DNA of 64,000 bases, from positions 60,347,501-60,411,500 of the forward strand of contig CM027377.1 in NCBI GenBank assembly GCA_015680905.1, in the 5' to 3' direction. Of the stretch, positions 1-11,884 are shown piece by piece. Every line of letters begins with the position of its first letter. Positions within the stretch are counted from its first letter, which is position 1. Below the pieces are notes generated by a model. The model worked only from the letters and a program-made list of their open reading frames with translations. It searched no databases and was not told the origin of the DNA. Both the position numbers and the translations under genes were made by a program. This DNA comes from Coptis chinensis (lineage: Eukaryota; Streptophyta; Magnoliopsida; Ranunculales; Ranunculaceae).

Positions 1-342
1 GCTCCACGTAGGTGCCATTAGGATTTTACACCTCTAATTATATAGTATTGTATAGCTCATAAATATCTACACTCTATACTCTCCAATGGAAGAGTGTAAA
101 AAAAATAGATTTTAAACTCGGACGTCACTCCAAGTGACGTCCCTCTTTAATTTAAACTGGGACGTCACTTGTGTTGAAGTGACGTCCGTGCTTTTTATTA
201 ACTAATAGCGAGAGGGGGAATTCCCCACCCTCTCTATTAGCTAATACACCTACGGTATAGCACCCCCATTAGGGAGAGTTTTTTATATTTGGGGTGTAAA
301 ATTTCCCTCTATACGGTTTACACTCCCCATTGGAGATGCCCT
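1..342. mobile_element. MITE-like palindromic element, left end cut by the window
   Basis: The right end (about 290-342) contains ATTTGGGGTGTAAAA and ends in CCCCATTGGAGATGCCC. Related inverted pieces occur on the left (TACACCTCTAATTA near 30, CTCCAATGG near 81). The centre is a run of nested palindromes. No reading frame is present. Terminal inverted repeats related to GGGCATCTCCAATGG with a non-coding palindromic body suggest a non-autonomous DNA transposon. The left terminus and target duplication cannot be seen, so the class is not assigned. Confidence 0.4.
120..187. repeat. Two perfect hairpins built from GACGTCAC motifs
   Basis: Hairpin 1 is 120-142 (10-bp arms, 3-nt loop). Hairpin 2 is 160-187 (11-bp arms, 6-nt loop). 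Every arm contains GACGTCAC or its complement, so four ACGT-core TGACG motifs sit within 68 bp. TGACG/ACGT cores are the classic binding sites of plant bZIP (TGA-type) factors. Any regulatory role here is inference. Confidence 0.7.
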
Positions 343-1093
343 AAAAAGACAAATAAAAAACAAATGTATTATCCGTCACCCAATTCCTTTAATATTTGTA
401 TGCAAAAAGTCGATGACCTGAACACTTGACGGGGCTTCTTGGGCTTAGCATCTCAAATATAAGCTTAGTCCTGACTCAGCCTGATATTAGATTAGAGCTG
501 GGCCGGACCGGCTCAAATATATACTTGGCTCAAACGGATTAGGGCCGGCCTTGGCTGGGCTGTCCGGGCCCAATTGCCACCTCTACCCAACCACCGCCCG
601 AGACCCTAGTCCATCACCACCATTATTATCGTCATCCTCTCTCAGTCTCTCCACCATTGAAATTTGCTGATAATGTAGCATAGCCTCGGTAAAGTCTCTA
701 TCAGTATATATTTATTGATATCTAGCTAAATGCAATTGTTTTTCTTGCATTTGGTAGAGTGGATCTAGATTGTGCGGGCAAGGAAGAAAAAACCTTTTTT
801 TAGCTTCTTTGTGATAGTCGTCAAGTTACTTATCGGCCTATCGGGAGGCCTACCCTCTGTATTAACAACAATGCTTACTTTCTAGATCTCTTTTAAAGGA
901 CCAGAATATTAATTTTTCTCAGGCTTGTAATAAAGTACATGCGATTATATTGTATACAATATAATTATATTGATTTTTCTTAAACCTATCTTGACGACAT
1001 CCAAAAATGTAAAACAAAAATTGTATGTTCCTCATTCTATCGAAATAGTTGTTTATTGATTGACTTTGTTCATGCTGTAAATCCTGTAATTAG
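343..1093. other. Non-coding upstream or intronic stretch with a hAT-like end
   Basis: No coding exon is recognised. Around 485-585 there is a GC-rich piece with repeated GGGCC/GGCCGG words that ends CAATTGCCACCTCTA at 571-585. The complement, TAGAGGTGGCAATTG, resembles plant hAT termini, so this may be the right end of a truncated hAT-like element. No matching left end or 8-bp target copy was found. The rest (about 600-1093) is AT-rich and would be intron 2 of NPF copy A if exons 1-2 lie outside the window. Confidence 0.4.
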
Positions 1094-1654
1094 GGAATGA
1101 TAAGCCTGACTACGTCAGCAGTTCTTCCTAGTCTGAGACCACCACCATGTAAAGATAATCAAGTGTGCATAGTGGCTAGTTCAGGTCAACTAGCCATACT
1201 CTATGTATCTCTAGCACTGACAGCAATTGGTTCAGGAGGAATTCGTCCGTGTGTAGTATCATTTGGTGCAGATCAATTTGATCAATCCGATCCAACACAA
1301 AAGACTAGAACATGAAACTTCTTCAACTGGTATTATTTCTGCATGGGATTTTCCATCCTTATAGCTGTCACAGTTATTGTTTATATTCAAGACCACATTG
1401 GATGGGGATGGGGACTCGGGATCCCCTCTATGGCTATGGGCATCTCTATAATCGCTTTCTTAATAGGGTACCCACTTTATCGAAATATTGATCCTTCAGG
1501 AAGCCCATTTACCCGTTTGATACAAGTGATTGTTTGCTGCTATTAAGAAAAGAAAGGTGCCCATGGTTTCTGATCCCAATATGCTGTATGAAAATGAAGA
1601 ACTTGATGCTGCCATATCTACTGACGGAAAGCTTCTTCATTCTAATCAGCTTAG
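1094..1654 (+). pseudogene. NPF3-like copy A, third coding exon
   Basis: The exon starts after a TAATTAG acceptor with GGA ATG and ends at TTAG just before GTAACT. It encodes MISLTTSAVLPSLRPPPC, then the conserved GSGGIRPCVVSFGADQFD motif and hydrophobic helices (GFSILIAVTVIVYIQDHIGW). An in-frame TGA at 1313-1315 replaces a conserved Trp. An extra T in the GTTTGCTGCT run (about 1532-1538) shifts the frame shortly after SPFTRLIQVIV; the family sequence continues in the next frame to the exon end (VSDPNMLY, KLLHSNQL). Confidence 0.88.
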
Positions 1655-1739
1655 GTAACTTTCTTTACTTATATCAATTTGTATTTAATGTGATTTGCTC
1701 CTTGGGATTTTTGCTCGAATGATTTTAGTGTGTGAGAAC

Positions 1740-2913
1740 TAGGGGTGGGAATTTGGCCCTAACGACCCTAACCCGGCCCTGACCGACCCGACCCTAAGCC
1801 CTATAAAGCCCTTACAACTAAAGCCCTCACAGAGTTTAGGGCCGGCCCGGCCCGGCCCTAATGCTTTTAGAGGCGAGGGGGGCTAAGATTCTAAAACATA
1901 GGCCGACCCCTAACCAAGCCCTAACCGCCCCCGTTTCATACTTTCACTATAAATACACATACCATAATTGTCCAACTCTTTTGTTAAATATTTTCAATTA
2001 AAATAACATTGTCCTTTGTAATTTATCACTTACACCCAAAGTACTTCCAATAACTTGTTTTATATAACAAAAACTTGTCAACTTAAGCAGCCATGAAGAA
2101 CAATGAAGCACTAGCTTTAATAAAAAATAAGACTTTATTCCTTTGATCATCAAGTCAAAGTCCATAACTTATTATTCTCAATTTCTTTTCTCACTTATTT
2201 CTTATAAATTATATTTTTATTCACATCCAAGCCAAGTCTAAAACTAAAGGTTTCCTTCCACACCATTAAAGCAAAATCTGAGCGGACATTTGAAACATAG
2301 AAACCAAAAACACCCTTTGTCGGAAAAATGACATTTATAATCTCAAACCTTTCTCCATCACTTGTTCAAAAGCCAATATTTTCATTTCCATATATCTGAG
2401 CTTGAATCACTTTTAAATTAGAAGAAAGGTAATATTATATTTGTTTGAATCTATTATAGAAATAATTTATGATATTACAAATAGTTTAACAACTTCCATG
2501 ACTTAACCAAAACTATTTGTTTGTTTCTTCTTTATATCTATTACTTCTTCCTTTAAAATGATAATATAATTATTTGTCTATGTATTTCAATGTTAAATGT
2601 AATTTTAGTGAGGTTTGAGTACAAGGAATAACAAATTCAACTCTCGATGTCTTGATTCATTAGATTGTGGATGTGCATTTTAAATTTTTTGACTTATCTG
2701 AGGATTATTACTTAGATTGGTTGGACTTTGAGTTTGTAGATTATCAGACATTTTTGTAATATAAATGAGTTTTAAAACCGATGTAAAAAAAAAAAGAAAA
2801 ATATATAGGCTAGGGCCTAAAGCCCGACCCTAAAGCCCTTAAAAAATTTAGGGATTAGGTCGGCTTTAAATGTTTAGGCTAAACTGGCCGACCTCGCCCA
2901 TTGCCCACCCCTA
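1740..2913. mobile_element. hAT-like non-autonomous DNA transposon with 8-bp target duplication
   Basis: The left end reads TAGGGGTGGGAA and the complement of the right end reads TAGGGGTGGGCAA, typical of plant hAT termini. The element is flanked by GTGAGAAC at 1732-1739 and 2914-2921, an 8-bp duplication as expected for hAT. Subterminal regions on both sides are rich in GGCCCTAA/CCGACCC words in opposite orientation. The 1.17-kb body is AT-rich with no transposase frame. Confidence 0.82.
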
Positions 2914-2921
2914 GTGAGAAC

Positions 2922-3300
2922 CATATTACAAAATATTCTGATATATTGCGATATTTCGTAATAAATATCTATATTTCAACAAAAGATATATAAATATCAT
3001 GATATATTTAGAGATATATAAAACTGTAAATATTTGTGATATTATGATATTTATGATATTTAGTAATATTTGGCGATATTTTGTGTAGGTAATAATTTTA
3101 TTTAATATTTACTATTATATTTCAAATAAATATAAATTATATATCAATAAATATCCATAATATCCACGATATTTTAGGTATATTTATGATATTTACCTAT
3201 GAAACAATGTCAAATATTTTCAAAGAGAAAAATATATCCACGATACATATCCATAAATTGGGAATTGATATTTTACCATATCCTGATATTTTATACTATG
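2922..3300. mobile_element. AT-rich MITE abutting the hAT-like element and sharing its target site
   Basis: This 379-bp block starts CATATTACAAAATATTCTG and ends with the approximate inverse ...TGATATTTTATACTATG. The ends form an imperfect inverted repeat of about 24 bp. The body is full of GATATTT/AAATATC words. It is flanked by GTGAGAAC on both sides (2914-2921 and 3301-3308), the same octamer that flanks the neighbouring hAT-like element. No coding capacity. Confidence 0.65.
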
Positions 3301-3308
3301 GTGAGAAC

Positions 3309-6009
3309 TTTACACTTTGTGGGCTGACATGACACCCCCCACTAGACGACAATGCTAAGAGCAACTCTGTTAGGTTGGACGTGATCCAAGTTTTTTTTTT
3401 CATTTTTGATTTTGTGATTAATTAATTTGGATGCCCTTAGTAATGAGTTATATAATTTGCATTAGTTTAGGGTTAGCACATTATTATCATCTGACTTACT
3501 CTCATGTTCAAAATAAATAATAATAAAATAGAAAATGATTAAGAAAACTATTGAAAAAAGAAACAATGAATTAGCAACATCGTCAATTATTCATGGGATT
3601 ATTCATACAACCAGATTTTGAAATAAAAAAATGCAATCAAAATGATGAAGTAACTTCAATCGAACATTATCAGGTCTTGGCACCTCGCTCATTAATGGCT
3701 AGTTGGAAACAATAAAACATACAAACTAGATGCAGTAGCGTAGTACAAATAATCGATCCAAGTCGATATGATAAAACATATGCCAGTACTCATTGTAAGA
3801 CAAAACTTTACGATGTGCCCTTAAACTTACAAGTAGAACACACAGTCACACACACGCGCACAAGCCTCGGTTGCTCACTTGTTCTCATCAAGGTTTCATC
3901 AAAGCCTTCATCGAAAACCATTCTGACAATAGGACCGTAAGAATTCGATCTATGCTAGAAGTCTAGAACTGAAATCATAACTTCATAACACGATATAAAA
4001 TTATGGGATCATGTGAGTGTTGTTAGTGAGAAAGCAGCTGTCATCTTGTCAACTCATGCGTTACGTTACGAAAGAAAATGTATTCAACTGAAGCGAGAGA
4101 TTTTGTGGGTGTCTTTTTCGATAGTATTTTCACTCTAGCAAAATCATGTCGCTTGGTAATCTTGGTTTTTTGCTTATTCGATGAGTTCCATATGGCTGTC
4201 AATTGCTCGGCCCATCTGCTGAGATGCACTTCTAGTCAGGCCCTCCCCTAGTTAGCAACAGAGTTCTGTTATTAACAATTGTTAATTTGACAAAATCTGA
4301 GATGCACTACTAATTAAAGATAGCAAGTTTAACTACTCAACAATTAATTAGTAGTCCAAGCAGACGCTTCAAGATTTTGTTCTCCTTTACTCCTTAACCC
4401 ACCCATTCTTGTAGGTAGAGAAAAAATGTTAGGTTTTCTCATAAGGTCTAGTCAATCACTGATGCAACAAGTATGCGGAAAAAAGAAAATCCATTTGCAA
4501 TGGATAGATAAAGTGAGAAAAAAAAATAAAGAACAGTGGCATGCAATCAATTGAATGACATATGTGAGCTTGACATCAAGTAACAAAACAATGTATCCCA
4601 AAGATGTCCACACTCAAATCAAAACATACATAATGACAGTTTAGTATATGGGGAACTTAGTGATAGAGGCGTGAAGCAATGACATGGGGAGGTATACTCA
4701 ATTCACAAAATGAAGTATGTACATAACAAAATTCCAAGCGAAAAAATATGAATGAGTATTAATCTCTGATGCCAAATGATCCAGGTAGACGAGACATCAC
4801 ATGTGATATATATGACTGCAAAAGTATAAACAACATGGGACTTCACCTGACTATTGATTAGCCACCACATTTTTATTCAACCAGCTTTCTCTTTGGAATA
4901 GACTTTAGCTCATCCTTGATGTGGGTAGAGAGCAAGGAGACAATGACGTCAGAGCTGGAAGACATAGAGGGTTCAAGATAAAACCACTATTACTATTACT
5001 ATTAGACACAAAAATCACTATACTCAAGCTTCGATATTAAAATTAGTTTAGATAAGAAAGACTAAAAAGAGGCAAACATCGCTCACATAAATCGTTACGA
5101 CAGTACAACGTAACATATTTATAATAGGTAATAATAGGTATCACTTTAATTTGTTTTTCAATAAATATACAAAAATTATTCAGTCATTGAAGAGGGAAGT
5201 TTAATGAATAAAATGTAGGTATATGCCACATCCTTGCTATGATTAAAACAATGACGAAGTTTTAGTGCAAGTCAAGAAGCAAATAGATAGTTATGAATCA
5301 CACTAAAAAAAACCTTTAAGAGTGTGGCTTCCCATACAACCACATTTCTTGTCAATGTGATTACAAATACAAAACTGATAAAGGATATATTATACCATGA
5401 AGAAGAAAATGAGAAAAATAGTGTTTCGGCAATATATTGGTCAAGTTCTTTATAAGCAGCAAAGATTAAATGGATATTAGTTTTATGTTGAGATGCAAAC
5501 GAACATATATCGCGCCCCATTTGATGAACAACCATAAATATTGGCAAGTAAATACCTCATGGGTTGAGCGGGCCTCTTGGATTGTGGTAGTTTCTCTCCA
5601 CATTTTCTTTTACTTTTTCTTTTATCAAAAAAAAAGCATTAAAGTTTTACTAGTCAATTAATCCACTGGAGTTAATCAACTGTGTACTTGTGTCAAATGC
5701 AAAGTGGTTTGGGCGGGCCTCTTAGATTGTGGTAGTTTCTCTCCACATGGACAAAAAATGGGCTTTTTCATCAACACATTTGTTTTTTTGTGTAACTAAC
5801 ACATTTGAAGTGTGTCCTAGACTCCTAGTCTCCAAGATCCCGCCGGCCTATCTACAGTACTACAATAGTACTTTACTAATTTTTTATGAAGGAATCTCTT
5901 AGGTTCTTGGTCTATTTTTTCTGACACCTGAACTGTTTTAAATTAATGTTTTTCCCTTGATCTTCTATCATATATCATATGGATGATTTAGCCCCTGATT
6001 TATTTAGGA
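3309..6009. other. Unassigned intron sequence
   Basis: AT-rich non-coding DNA inside NPF copy A intron 3. Short frames on both strands show no recognisable motif, codon pattern or flanking splice signals. A direct repeat (5562-5748) is noted separately. Nothing else is supported. Confidence 0.5.
5562..5748. repeat. Direct repeat of about 42 bp, copies 144 bp apart
   Basis: Copies at about 5562-5603 and 5706-5748 share GGGCCTCTTxGATTGTGG followed by TAGTTTCTCTCCACAT, with few differences. It could be a local duplication or a footprint of a small inserted element. No terminal inverted repeats were seen. Confidence 0.6.
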
Positions 6010-6060
6010 CTAGGGTTTACCCGTGCCGTAAGGCACAGATACGGGCGCCTCCGGCGCGAA
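6010..6060 (-). other. Helitron 3' terminus with double hairpin
   Basis: On the minus strand this reads a GC-rich hairpin (GCGCC..GGCGC), then GTGCC-TTAC-GGCAC, then GGGTAAACCCTAG with a host T following. A short hairpin about 10 nt upstream of CTRR is the defining 3' signal of Helitrons and serves as terminator of rolling-circle transfer. Confidence 0.85.
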
Positions 6061-8330
6061 GGTGTCTTTAATTAAAAAAACATATCAACACCAAGCTAAA
6101 GGTAATGTTCAAAAACAATGGAAATTATATTTAGTTGCGGTCAGATCATGAAAAAAAAATCATATAGAATTTGACGTTGACAAAAATAAATGTATGTTGG
6201 TGTTTTTTGTACTTGGGCATAGGCAACCTGTTTTTCTTGAATATTGAATCCTTTCGTAAACCTGGAGAACATAAAAAAAACGCAGAAGAAAAGGAATCAC
6301 ATCATCTTTACATAGTTTGCCAATTCCATAATAACCTATATTTTCAGTTACTTGCTTTGATTTGCGAGTCGGGGTTGAACACGGCTTGCAGGTTTTCATC
6401 CATGTAACTATGTAAGTATTTAACTTTAGTTGCTGAGGCTCTTGGCAATTTTGACAGAGTACAGAATCACCCGAAAACAAAGATTTACTGATTTGCCAAG
6501 GCAAAAATGGAGATAGAGTAGTCATAAAAAAGACGAAGATCTAATGAATTTACAATGGCCTAGATTGGCTTAACTGCTTGACATATAAATCTCTCGAAAT
6601 AGATGAAATAAAGACTATGTACAGATGCTTACCATTTCATATTTTAGGCATATTCAGAGACTAATACAACATTAGGGAATAATGGCACCATATAGAAGGG
6701 TCAGCCATCATTATTCCCAAACTGAGATGGCCGACATGTGAGCAGCATTACATCAACTTACCTCTTGGGATTTCACATAGTTATTAAGCATACATAGACA
6801 TTCGTAAATGCTCATTCCCAATCCAATCCAATTCATCTACTCATCAGCACCTTGACTTTCACTTTCCTCGACAAACCGACCGTTCACCCGCTTCCTAGTA
6901 TCAGCCGTGGCCTTTCTTGATTCATATCAAATGTGCTTATAAAATCTGTTCAATACTCTCAATTGGTTATTCGATTCAGAGAATCATTTACCTAAAATAT
7001 GCAAAGGAAGAGAATTAAATGACTGAGAAAGATCATACCTCCGAGTTTTCTTTTTCTCTTTGCAACGTAACATGGCATTGCCTCTATTATGTTATCGTTC
7101 CAATTTTTTGGAAGAAAACGCCTAATTGCAGGTAATAATGTTGCACTGTTCATAGCAAAATAAAAAAGTTAGACAAAGACAATTTCTGATTAGTATATCA
7201 ATAACCTTAATAAAAATAAGAAAAAGGGAAAAAAACTTACGAAAGTGCTAAGATCCCAAGTACAAAGAAGTAACACGTGAGTACAAAGATTAACCAAATC
7301 TTTTGACAAAAACTTGAAGAGCAAAAAACAGTGACAACAACATTGCACTCCCAATCAAAGGGAAGTGCATAGCATGCTCATTTGACATCGTCTCTGCGAT
7401 GATCAAAACGCGTGAAAACTCGGATAGATGAAAAAAAAATATCGATACTTTGTCAAATCACAATCAGAGAACATGCTTGTGCTAACAAAGCGTGCTTACG
7501 GTAGGAGGTGTTGGTTTGATCGATCAATAACAACCAACATACACCATCGGGCATTTGTCAAAATCACATTCAGATTCGGATTGACCTTTACAACCAAAGG
7601 TGCTAACGTCAAACCTGTAAAAATTTATTGTATGAGATTCATAATTTCTCTCCTTTCGTAATTATTAACTTCACAAAACAATTCAACAATCGGTATGTTA
7701 CACATTCTTGTAAACTACAATTATTATCTCAAACTTTACACACACTCGATACAACCCCAAAAAACATAACAGTTACAAGAAAATGAATTACTCACATCCC
7801 ATAAAACCCCTCAACAGAACAATCTATTAAAATTCCCCACAAATTTTACACCAATCAACAGTAAATCATCATTACATAATGAAACCATGATTTACTAAAG
7901 AAGATAAATTATAGATACCTGCAAGAGCCAAATTTGCAACACGTTCACTGGAAATCATCCTTCTTCTTTTCTCTATTAAAAAAAAAAGTACCTACCTACA
8001 AAATCTGATAAAAAAGAGTGCAAAATTAGCAACAGTTTAAATATATGACGTCATTAAATCAATAATCAAACCTAAAATTTTCACATATTATATGATATAA
8101 ATCAATAGTCTTTTTTTATTTTCAATAAAGAAAAGAAGTCGTACCTGCGAGAGAGTGAAGAAAGATCTATCGCTTCGGGTAAACACATCCAAAGATGTAG
8201 TAGTCGGCCCTGTTCATATGTTACGAAGAAGGTAAAGTACAGGGAACAAAAGTGTCCACTTACGAAAACAAAGCGAAAGAAAATAAACTAAGTGGGAAAA
8301 GGGATATTACACATTTGTCGTTGAAGATGT
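6061..8330 (-). other. Helitron 3' non-coding region
   Basis: About 2.3 kb between the helicase stop and the 3' terminus. AT-rich, with several short frames on both strands (up to 121 aa) that show no motif. It may contain captured or filler sequence. No gene is supported. Confidence 0.5.
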
Positions 8331-9098
8331 TTATAGCAAAACTTCTGGGTATACGACATTCGCGGTTTGACTTTCTGCATTTGGAGGCAGAAGAATGCTG
8401 ATCCTGTCCGCCGAAGTGCATCTTGAGAGCGCCACATACAATTGACCATGACTGAAAACTTCCGTGCGGAGGTCAATACCAACATACTTCACTGATTGTC
8501 CTTGAGACTTATTAATAGTCATTGAATAGGCCAATCGAACTGGAAATTGTCTTCTTGTCATATGGAAAGGAAAATCGGAAGACGACGGTAACAAAGATAT
8601 CCTTGGAATAAAAGCTTCATTGCCCGCTTTTTCACCAGTTAAAATGCTAGAAAAAAGAACATGTGGTTTGCATTGTACCACAACCAATCGGGTTCCATTG
8701 CATAGTCCATCTCTGGGAGCAATATTTCGCAACAACATTATAGGACTACCAACTTTAAGGTTAAGACGAAATGGTGGCAGACCAGTTGGATCAAGTGTGT
8801 TTAGGTACTCATTTGGGTATTGATTAATATTACTTGGATTATTTGCTTCTGCATCCTCCATCTTGTCGGCAGCTAGAAAGAGAGTCGTTTCTCCTGGAAA
8901 CATATTCAAAGCTGTTGCATTAATTTCATTGACATCATCATTACATGCCGAAAGAATTGTACGCTCAGTTAAATATCCTGGGGTGACTGTGGCAGCATGA
9001 CTCAGGTGAGGGTATGTAGCAGAAATTAGTTATCGAAGATCTGCACATTGACGAATTGTCGATGGCAGTTCCACCGTCTCACTTGGATCACTTCCAAT
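8331..9098 (-). pseudogene. Helitron helicase, C-terminal exon
   Basis: The exon follows a minus-strand acceptor (CATTTAG before 9098). It encodes the C-terminal half of the PIF1-like helicase: [17 protein letters not shown], then [13 protein letters not shown] (helicase motif V region) and YVALSRCTS (motif VI), ending at 8331. The part from 8909 down is a clean 192-codon frame. One in-frame stop lies upstream at about 9030. It is joined to the next exon (9180-10063) by a short intron of about 81 bp. Confidence 0.85.
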
Positions 9099-9179
9099 CT
9101 AAATGAAGGAAGACAGAAAAAGATTAATAGATATAAGTTTGAAACAAAAGAGGAGAAAGCAGAATACATAAGTGGTTAC

Positions 9180-10063
9180 CTCGATCAAGAAATTTGCGAA
9201 ACCCATATTCGCAGAGTTCCCATGTTCTAATCTCATGTTTTGTACCAAAGTTAGAACCCGAATATGATTCCAGAGGAAAGAACACCGCAAAGAAGCACGC
9301 ACAATTTGTTCTCGCACCCCTTTGGGTATAACTGGAAGGCATTGGCGAAAGTCACCACCAAGAACAACTGTAATTCCACCGAAAGGCTTATTATTGTTGC
9401 AAGTATCCCGAAGCGTCCGATCAACTGCCTCAACACATAACTTATTTTGCATTGAGACCTCATCCCAAATAATAAGTTTAGTTTCCCTGAATAAGTGGGC
9501 ATGCGGTGAATTCTTATTGAACCCACAAACCGAGGTATCAAGAATGTCCAGTGGGATGCAAAAGGTTGAGTGAAGCATCCGACCGCCACCAATAGCAATG
9601 AAGCTATTCCGGATGAAGCAACCATAATAACAATATGTCCCTCAATCCGACACGTAGCAGCAATGGTGTTATAGACAAAAGTCTTGCCTGTCCCTGCTGC
9701 CCCATTCAAAAAGAAGAGTGTCCCTTGATTTTGGTAAACAGAATCCAGGACTGTTTTATATGCCGAGTGTTGCTCAACATTTAAATGAACTCTGTTGCCA
9801 TGTGCTTTTTCAGTTTGTGGATCATATTGAAATTGTCGTTGGTCCCATATAAGTCGGTTACCAACAACTGAATTCCAATTGGTGGTTGATAGTGGCATAG
9901 TAGGAAAATTAATGAGGAGTTTACTTGACTCTATGAGAATCTCATTTAGAAGAAATAAACCATAATCTTGGACCTCAGCTTCGGTAGGTTTTGGAATGTT
10001 GAAGATGGTGCGAAGTTTATGTGAGAGGTCGTCGCAGATACTCTCCCAAAAATCATGCCACAA
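9180..10063 (-). pseudogene. Helitron helicase, N-terminal half (Walker A/B)
   Basis: Encodes [10 protein letters not shown], then Walker [10 protein letters not shown], then (after a frame change near 9590) the motif II segment IIWDEVSM and motif [20 protein letters not shown]. This is the ATP-binding core of PIF1-type SF1B helicases that unwind DNA during Helitron transfer. A donor GTAACC follows CTTGATCGAG at 9180. A break also separates it from the Rep exon to its right near 10160. Confidence 0.85.
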
Positions 10064-10164
10064 TGTTTGGGGATATAGAGGATTGCATTCTGCGAGAATA
10101 ACACAGAATAGTCAACGAAGATGATAGCCAGTCTGCATGGTTGAGGCCTCTTGCGCATTAATCG

Positions 10165-11816
10165 CTACCATTCACTATCATCCTCAAGAAGTCCGCGCGC
10201 AATACATGCTTCTTTGAAAGTTGGATGTAAATCAGCACCAGTCGTTTTCAGATCATCAAAGGATTGTGGCCCTTTCACGACGGTTAGAAGCAAGCGTAAG
10301 TAAAACCTTTCATCAGAATTAGGACTCGCGAAATACATTCTACCAATAGCAAACCCCTGTTCCTGGAATTTCCAATTTTGGTGTTGCTTGATCCAAACGT
10401 AGTGTTCTGGCACTTGTTGATATGTGTAAGAGTTGATTGTTGACTGTTGCCTCTCTGCCCTCGCCCGTATATCATGCATGGAATCATTAGCATTATACAC
10501 AACACGATGCATTCCAGGGAGATGAAGGGCTAATCTCACAACTGTTGGAATCTCCTCGTGTAAAGAAATTCCTAACAATCTCACAACAGCTTTAGGTGGA
10601 CCAATATATCTCGCATCCAAATATTGCTTGATCTCATCCAATTCATTCAACACAATTGTTGTTCTGTCATTACCTTTAAATATGTACTTGTGAATGTATT
10701 TCATACAAGTAAGTCCTGCACAAACTTCAACATTAATATGACAATCAAACATCTTAGAAAGGTAAGGATTGTAAGGAACAACATTTCTATTATCAACTGT
10801 ATGTTCTCTAACAAAATAAGACTTCCCATTGTCATGACGACGGTAGAGAGATATCCATTTGTATCCATAGTTGTACAATCTGTGAAAGCTCGGGGATAAT
10901 GATATTTACATTGACAATTAACCATGCAAGGAGAGTTTGGATTTTTAAGGCCACATGGGCCATGAACCATACATCTTAGTACAATACGAAATAATTCAAG
11001 CTCAGTGTCAGGATCAGGAAATTCCGCAGATACAATGCGATCCACTTGTGCAGGTACTCGGATCTTGTCTGAATGCTGAAGATATATAAGTGCATGCATA
11101 TGTGGCAGACCACATTTCTGGAACTCAATGGTGTAAACATGAGCAACTGCCACACCAAGGACACCACGCTTCTTGATTACTTCCATCAAAGCTCTTCGTT
11201 TCAATTCAAAAGCACGGGCAACCACCTCCGGGCGATCATAAGCAGTTTGGTTTGTAAACAATGCTTCAAGAATTTCCGTCCACTGCGGGTTTGCAGTCAT
11301 TGTGAGGAATATGTCTGGATGGTGGTTGTAACGTGTAATTGCCATGGAGTCTTGAAAAATTTCAAACATATGCCTAGGGCTGCCGATACAGGATGATGGT
11401 AGTAGGACTCGCCTTCCAATCTGATTTGGATTGATAGCATCAACTGACACATCAGTGATACCTTGATATAGTTCTGCACGGAGCTTGTCTTGTTGTTGCC
11501 TATAGTAGCACATTTTGTTTTGCTCGGTTGATGCCCATCCGTCCACCACAAACTCCTCAAACAACTTTCTCCCTCGCAAAATAGCTAAGTACTCTGTGGG
11601 GCGATCAAACAGTAGGTAAGAATAAAAATTCATCTGTGTCAAGTGATCATTAGTGGTGGTAGCGGTTGAAGAGTCCCAACGCCGCAATTCAGGTGTCCAT
11701 CCAAGCTCCCCATGGGGAAACAATAGGACATAATGCAATGGTAAGTAAGCTGGATGACACTCACTAATTTGCATGAATTCTTGCCCTCCTTTAAGATAAA
11801 TGACAATGTCTCTCAT
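10165..11816 (-). pseudogene. Helitron Rep domain (HUH endonuclease with two catalytic tyrosines)
   Basis: Reading right to left: a helitron-like N domain (HPAYLPLHYVLLFPHGELGW), the HUH motif FQKCGLPHMHALIYL (two metal-binding His), YRRHDNG, then VPYNPYLSKMFDCHINVEVC and CMKYIHKYIFKG. Its two Tyr, in KYxxKY, are the DNA-nicking residues of Helitron Rep. The frame changes near 10860, between TMDTNGY and the YRRHDNG block. The order and spacing match plant Helitron proteins. Confidence 0.88.
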
Positions 11817-11884
11817 ACTTGCTCGCTCACTGCCATCACCGGGTAAAATGACAGTAACCTCATCTGCTGTTGGTAAGTTGTAAT

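Noticed and set aside
4041-5661. Several 60-90 codon ORFs in the NPF intron
   Set aside because: AT-rich DNA, no motif, no conservation between strands; consistent with chance.
6160-6525. 121-codon minus-strand ORF in the Helitron tail
   Set aside because: No domain, low-complexity composition, overlapped by a + strand frame; no splice or start context.
11073-11396. 107-codon + strand ORF
   Set aside because: Shadow of the Helitron Rep exon on the opposite strand.
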